6,312 nt of DNA from Bacteroidota bacterium (GTDB taxonomy: Bacteria; Bacteroidota; Bacteroidia; Bacteroidales; VadinHA17): NCBI GenBank assembly GCA_021816545.1, contig JAKAXP010000138.1:1-6312 (forward strand), written 5' to 3'. Both the position numbers and the translations under genes were made by a program. Positions 5,906 through 6,312 of the stretch are shown piece by piece. Every line of letters begins with the position of its first letter. The stretch's first letter is position 1. A model generated the notes under the pieces. The model was not told the origin of the DNA. It worked only from the letters and a program-made list of their open reading frames with translations, and did no database searches.

Positions 5906-6312
5906 ATGAGGAAGATCATCATCTCCGTTCTTATTGCTGCTGCCATTTCAGCCGGGCTGTCAGCCCAGGTCCCCCAGCAGTTCTCCGGTGACACAGCAAC
6001 ATTCACCGCAGAACTGTCTGCCTTTATGGGTACCATGGTAAGCAATCCGGAAAAGGACGAGGTTGATCTTTTCAATGCCATTTATGACAGTACTGCATTT
6101 TCAAAACCTGTCAAGTACAGGATCATAAACGTTGCAAGCCAGCTGAGAGGCCGCAGGCTGAGCCAGTCTCCCGGATTTGTATTCCTTGTCCGGACCCTGA
6201 CCGACTTCATAACCACAAAGCAGGGACAGGATGAAATTGAAGTTTGGCTGACCGGCCTCAGTGAGATGGCTTTTGATCCGAGGTTTTCAAACTCATCCGT
6301 TGAGAAAAGATC
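5906..6312 (+). CDS. Exported protein of unknown function, N-terminal part (3' end outside window)
   Basis: An open frame begins with ATG at 5906, seven bases after the tpiA stop, and runs to the window edge without a stop (135 complete codons). The N-terminus is a clear Sec signal peptide: MRK, a hydrophobic core (IIISVLIAAAISAG), and a likely signal peptidase I site after LSA, before QVPQQF. There is no lipobox cysteine. The mature part is mixed alpha and polar, with segments such as FTAELSAFMG, FNAIYDSTAF and VWLTGLSEMAFDPRFS. I believe similar N-termini occur in large uncharacterised exported proteins of Bacteroidota, but this is recall and not a search result. The tight spacing suggests co-transcription with tpiA. 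The only other ATG upstream (5899) stops after three codons. The function is unknown. Confidence 0.8.
   Translation, partial: MRKIIISVLIAAAISAGLSAQVPQQFSGDTATFTAELSAFMGTMVSNPEKDEVDLFNAIYDSTAFSKPVKYRIINVASQLRGRRLSQSPGFVFLVRTLTDFITTKQGQDEIEVWLTGLSEMAFDPRFSNSSVEKR

Noticed and set aside
1..6312. Mobile element, CRISPR array, tRNA or riboswitch
   Set aside because: I found no transposase, terminal inverted repeats, regularly spaced repeats or recognisable RNA structure; gaps between genes are too short for most of these.

Overview
The window looks like chromosomal sequence from a member of the Bacteroidota, most likely Bacteroidales or a related order. The protein sequences have a Bacteroidota style: the thymidylate kinase, the dihydropteroate synthase, and the DoxX-like protein with a DCGCFGD motif. 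folP lies directly upstream of cdaA. Start codons mostly follow A-rich leaders without a Shine-Dalgarno sequence, and one intergenic region carries a match to the Bacteroidota -7 promoter element (TAnnTTTG). This assignment comes from reading the sequence, not from a database search. Base composition appears even across the window, and I see no mobile element, CRISPR array, tRNA or rRNA.

Layout. (1) Positions 1-931, plus strand: the 3' end of a probable outer-membrane beta-barrel protein overlaps a small cysteine-rich lipoprotein gene by 8 bp. Both are uncharacterised envelope proteins. (2) Positions 932-1066: a short gap between converging genes with no convincing terminator. (3) Positions 1067-2718, minus strand: folP (dihydropteroate synthase) followed 26 bp later by cdaA (membrane diadenylate cyclase), probably one transcript. 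(4) Positions 2719-2834: a divergent intergenic region with a good promoter candidate facing right. (5) Positions 2835-6312, plus strand: a tightly packed run of a stand-alone PAS-domain protein, tmk (dTMP kinase), a DoxX/MauE-like membrane protein with a periplasmic thioredoxin-like domain, tpiA (triosephosphate isomerase), and the 5' end of an exported protein cut by the window edge. Gaps are 19, -4, 22 and 7 bp, so this is probably one operon.

How the genes fit together. The two divergent units combine folate synthesis, dTTP synthesis, glycolysis and c-di-AMP signalling with envelope and sensory proteins of unknown role. No single pathway joins them, and most of the window is core metabolism. 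The parts least explained by known biology are the PAS mini-protein that heads the tmk operon, the DoxX-thioredoxin-like fusion whose only exposed cysteines form a CxC pair, the unusual first loop of FolP, and the two uncharacterised envelope genes at the left edge. I do not see a new defence, mobile or signalling system that I could defend from sequence alone.
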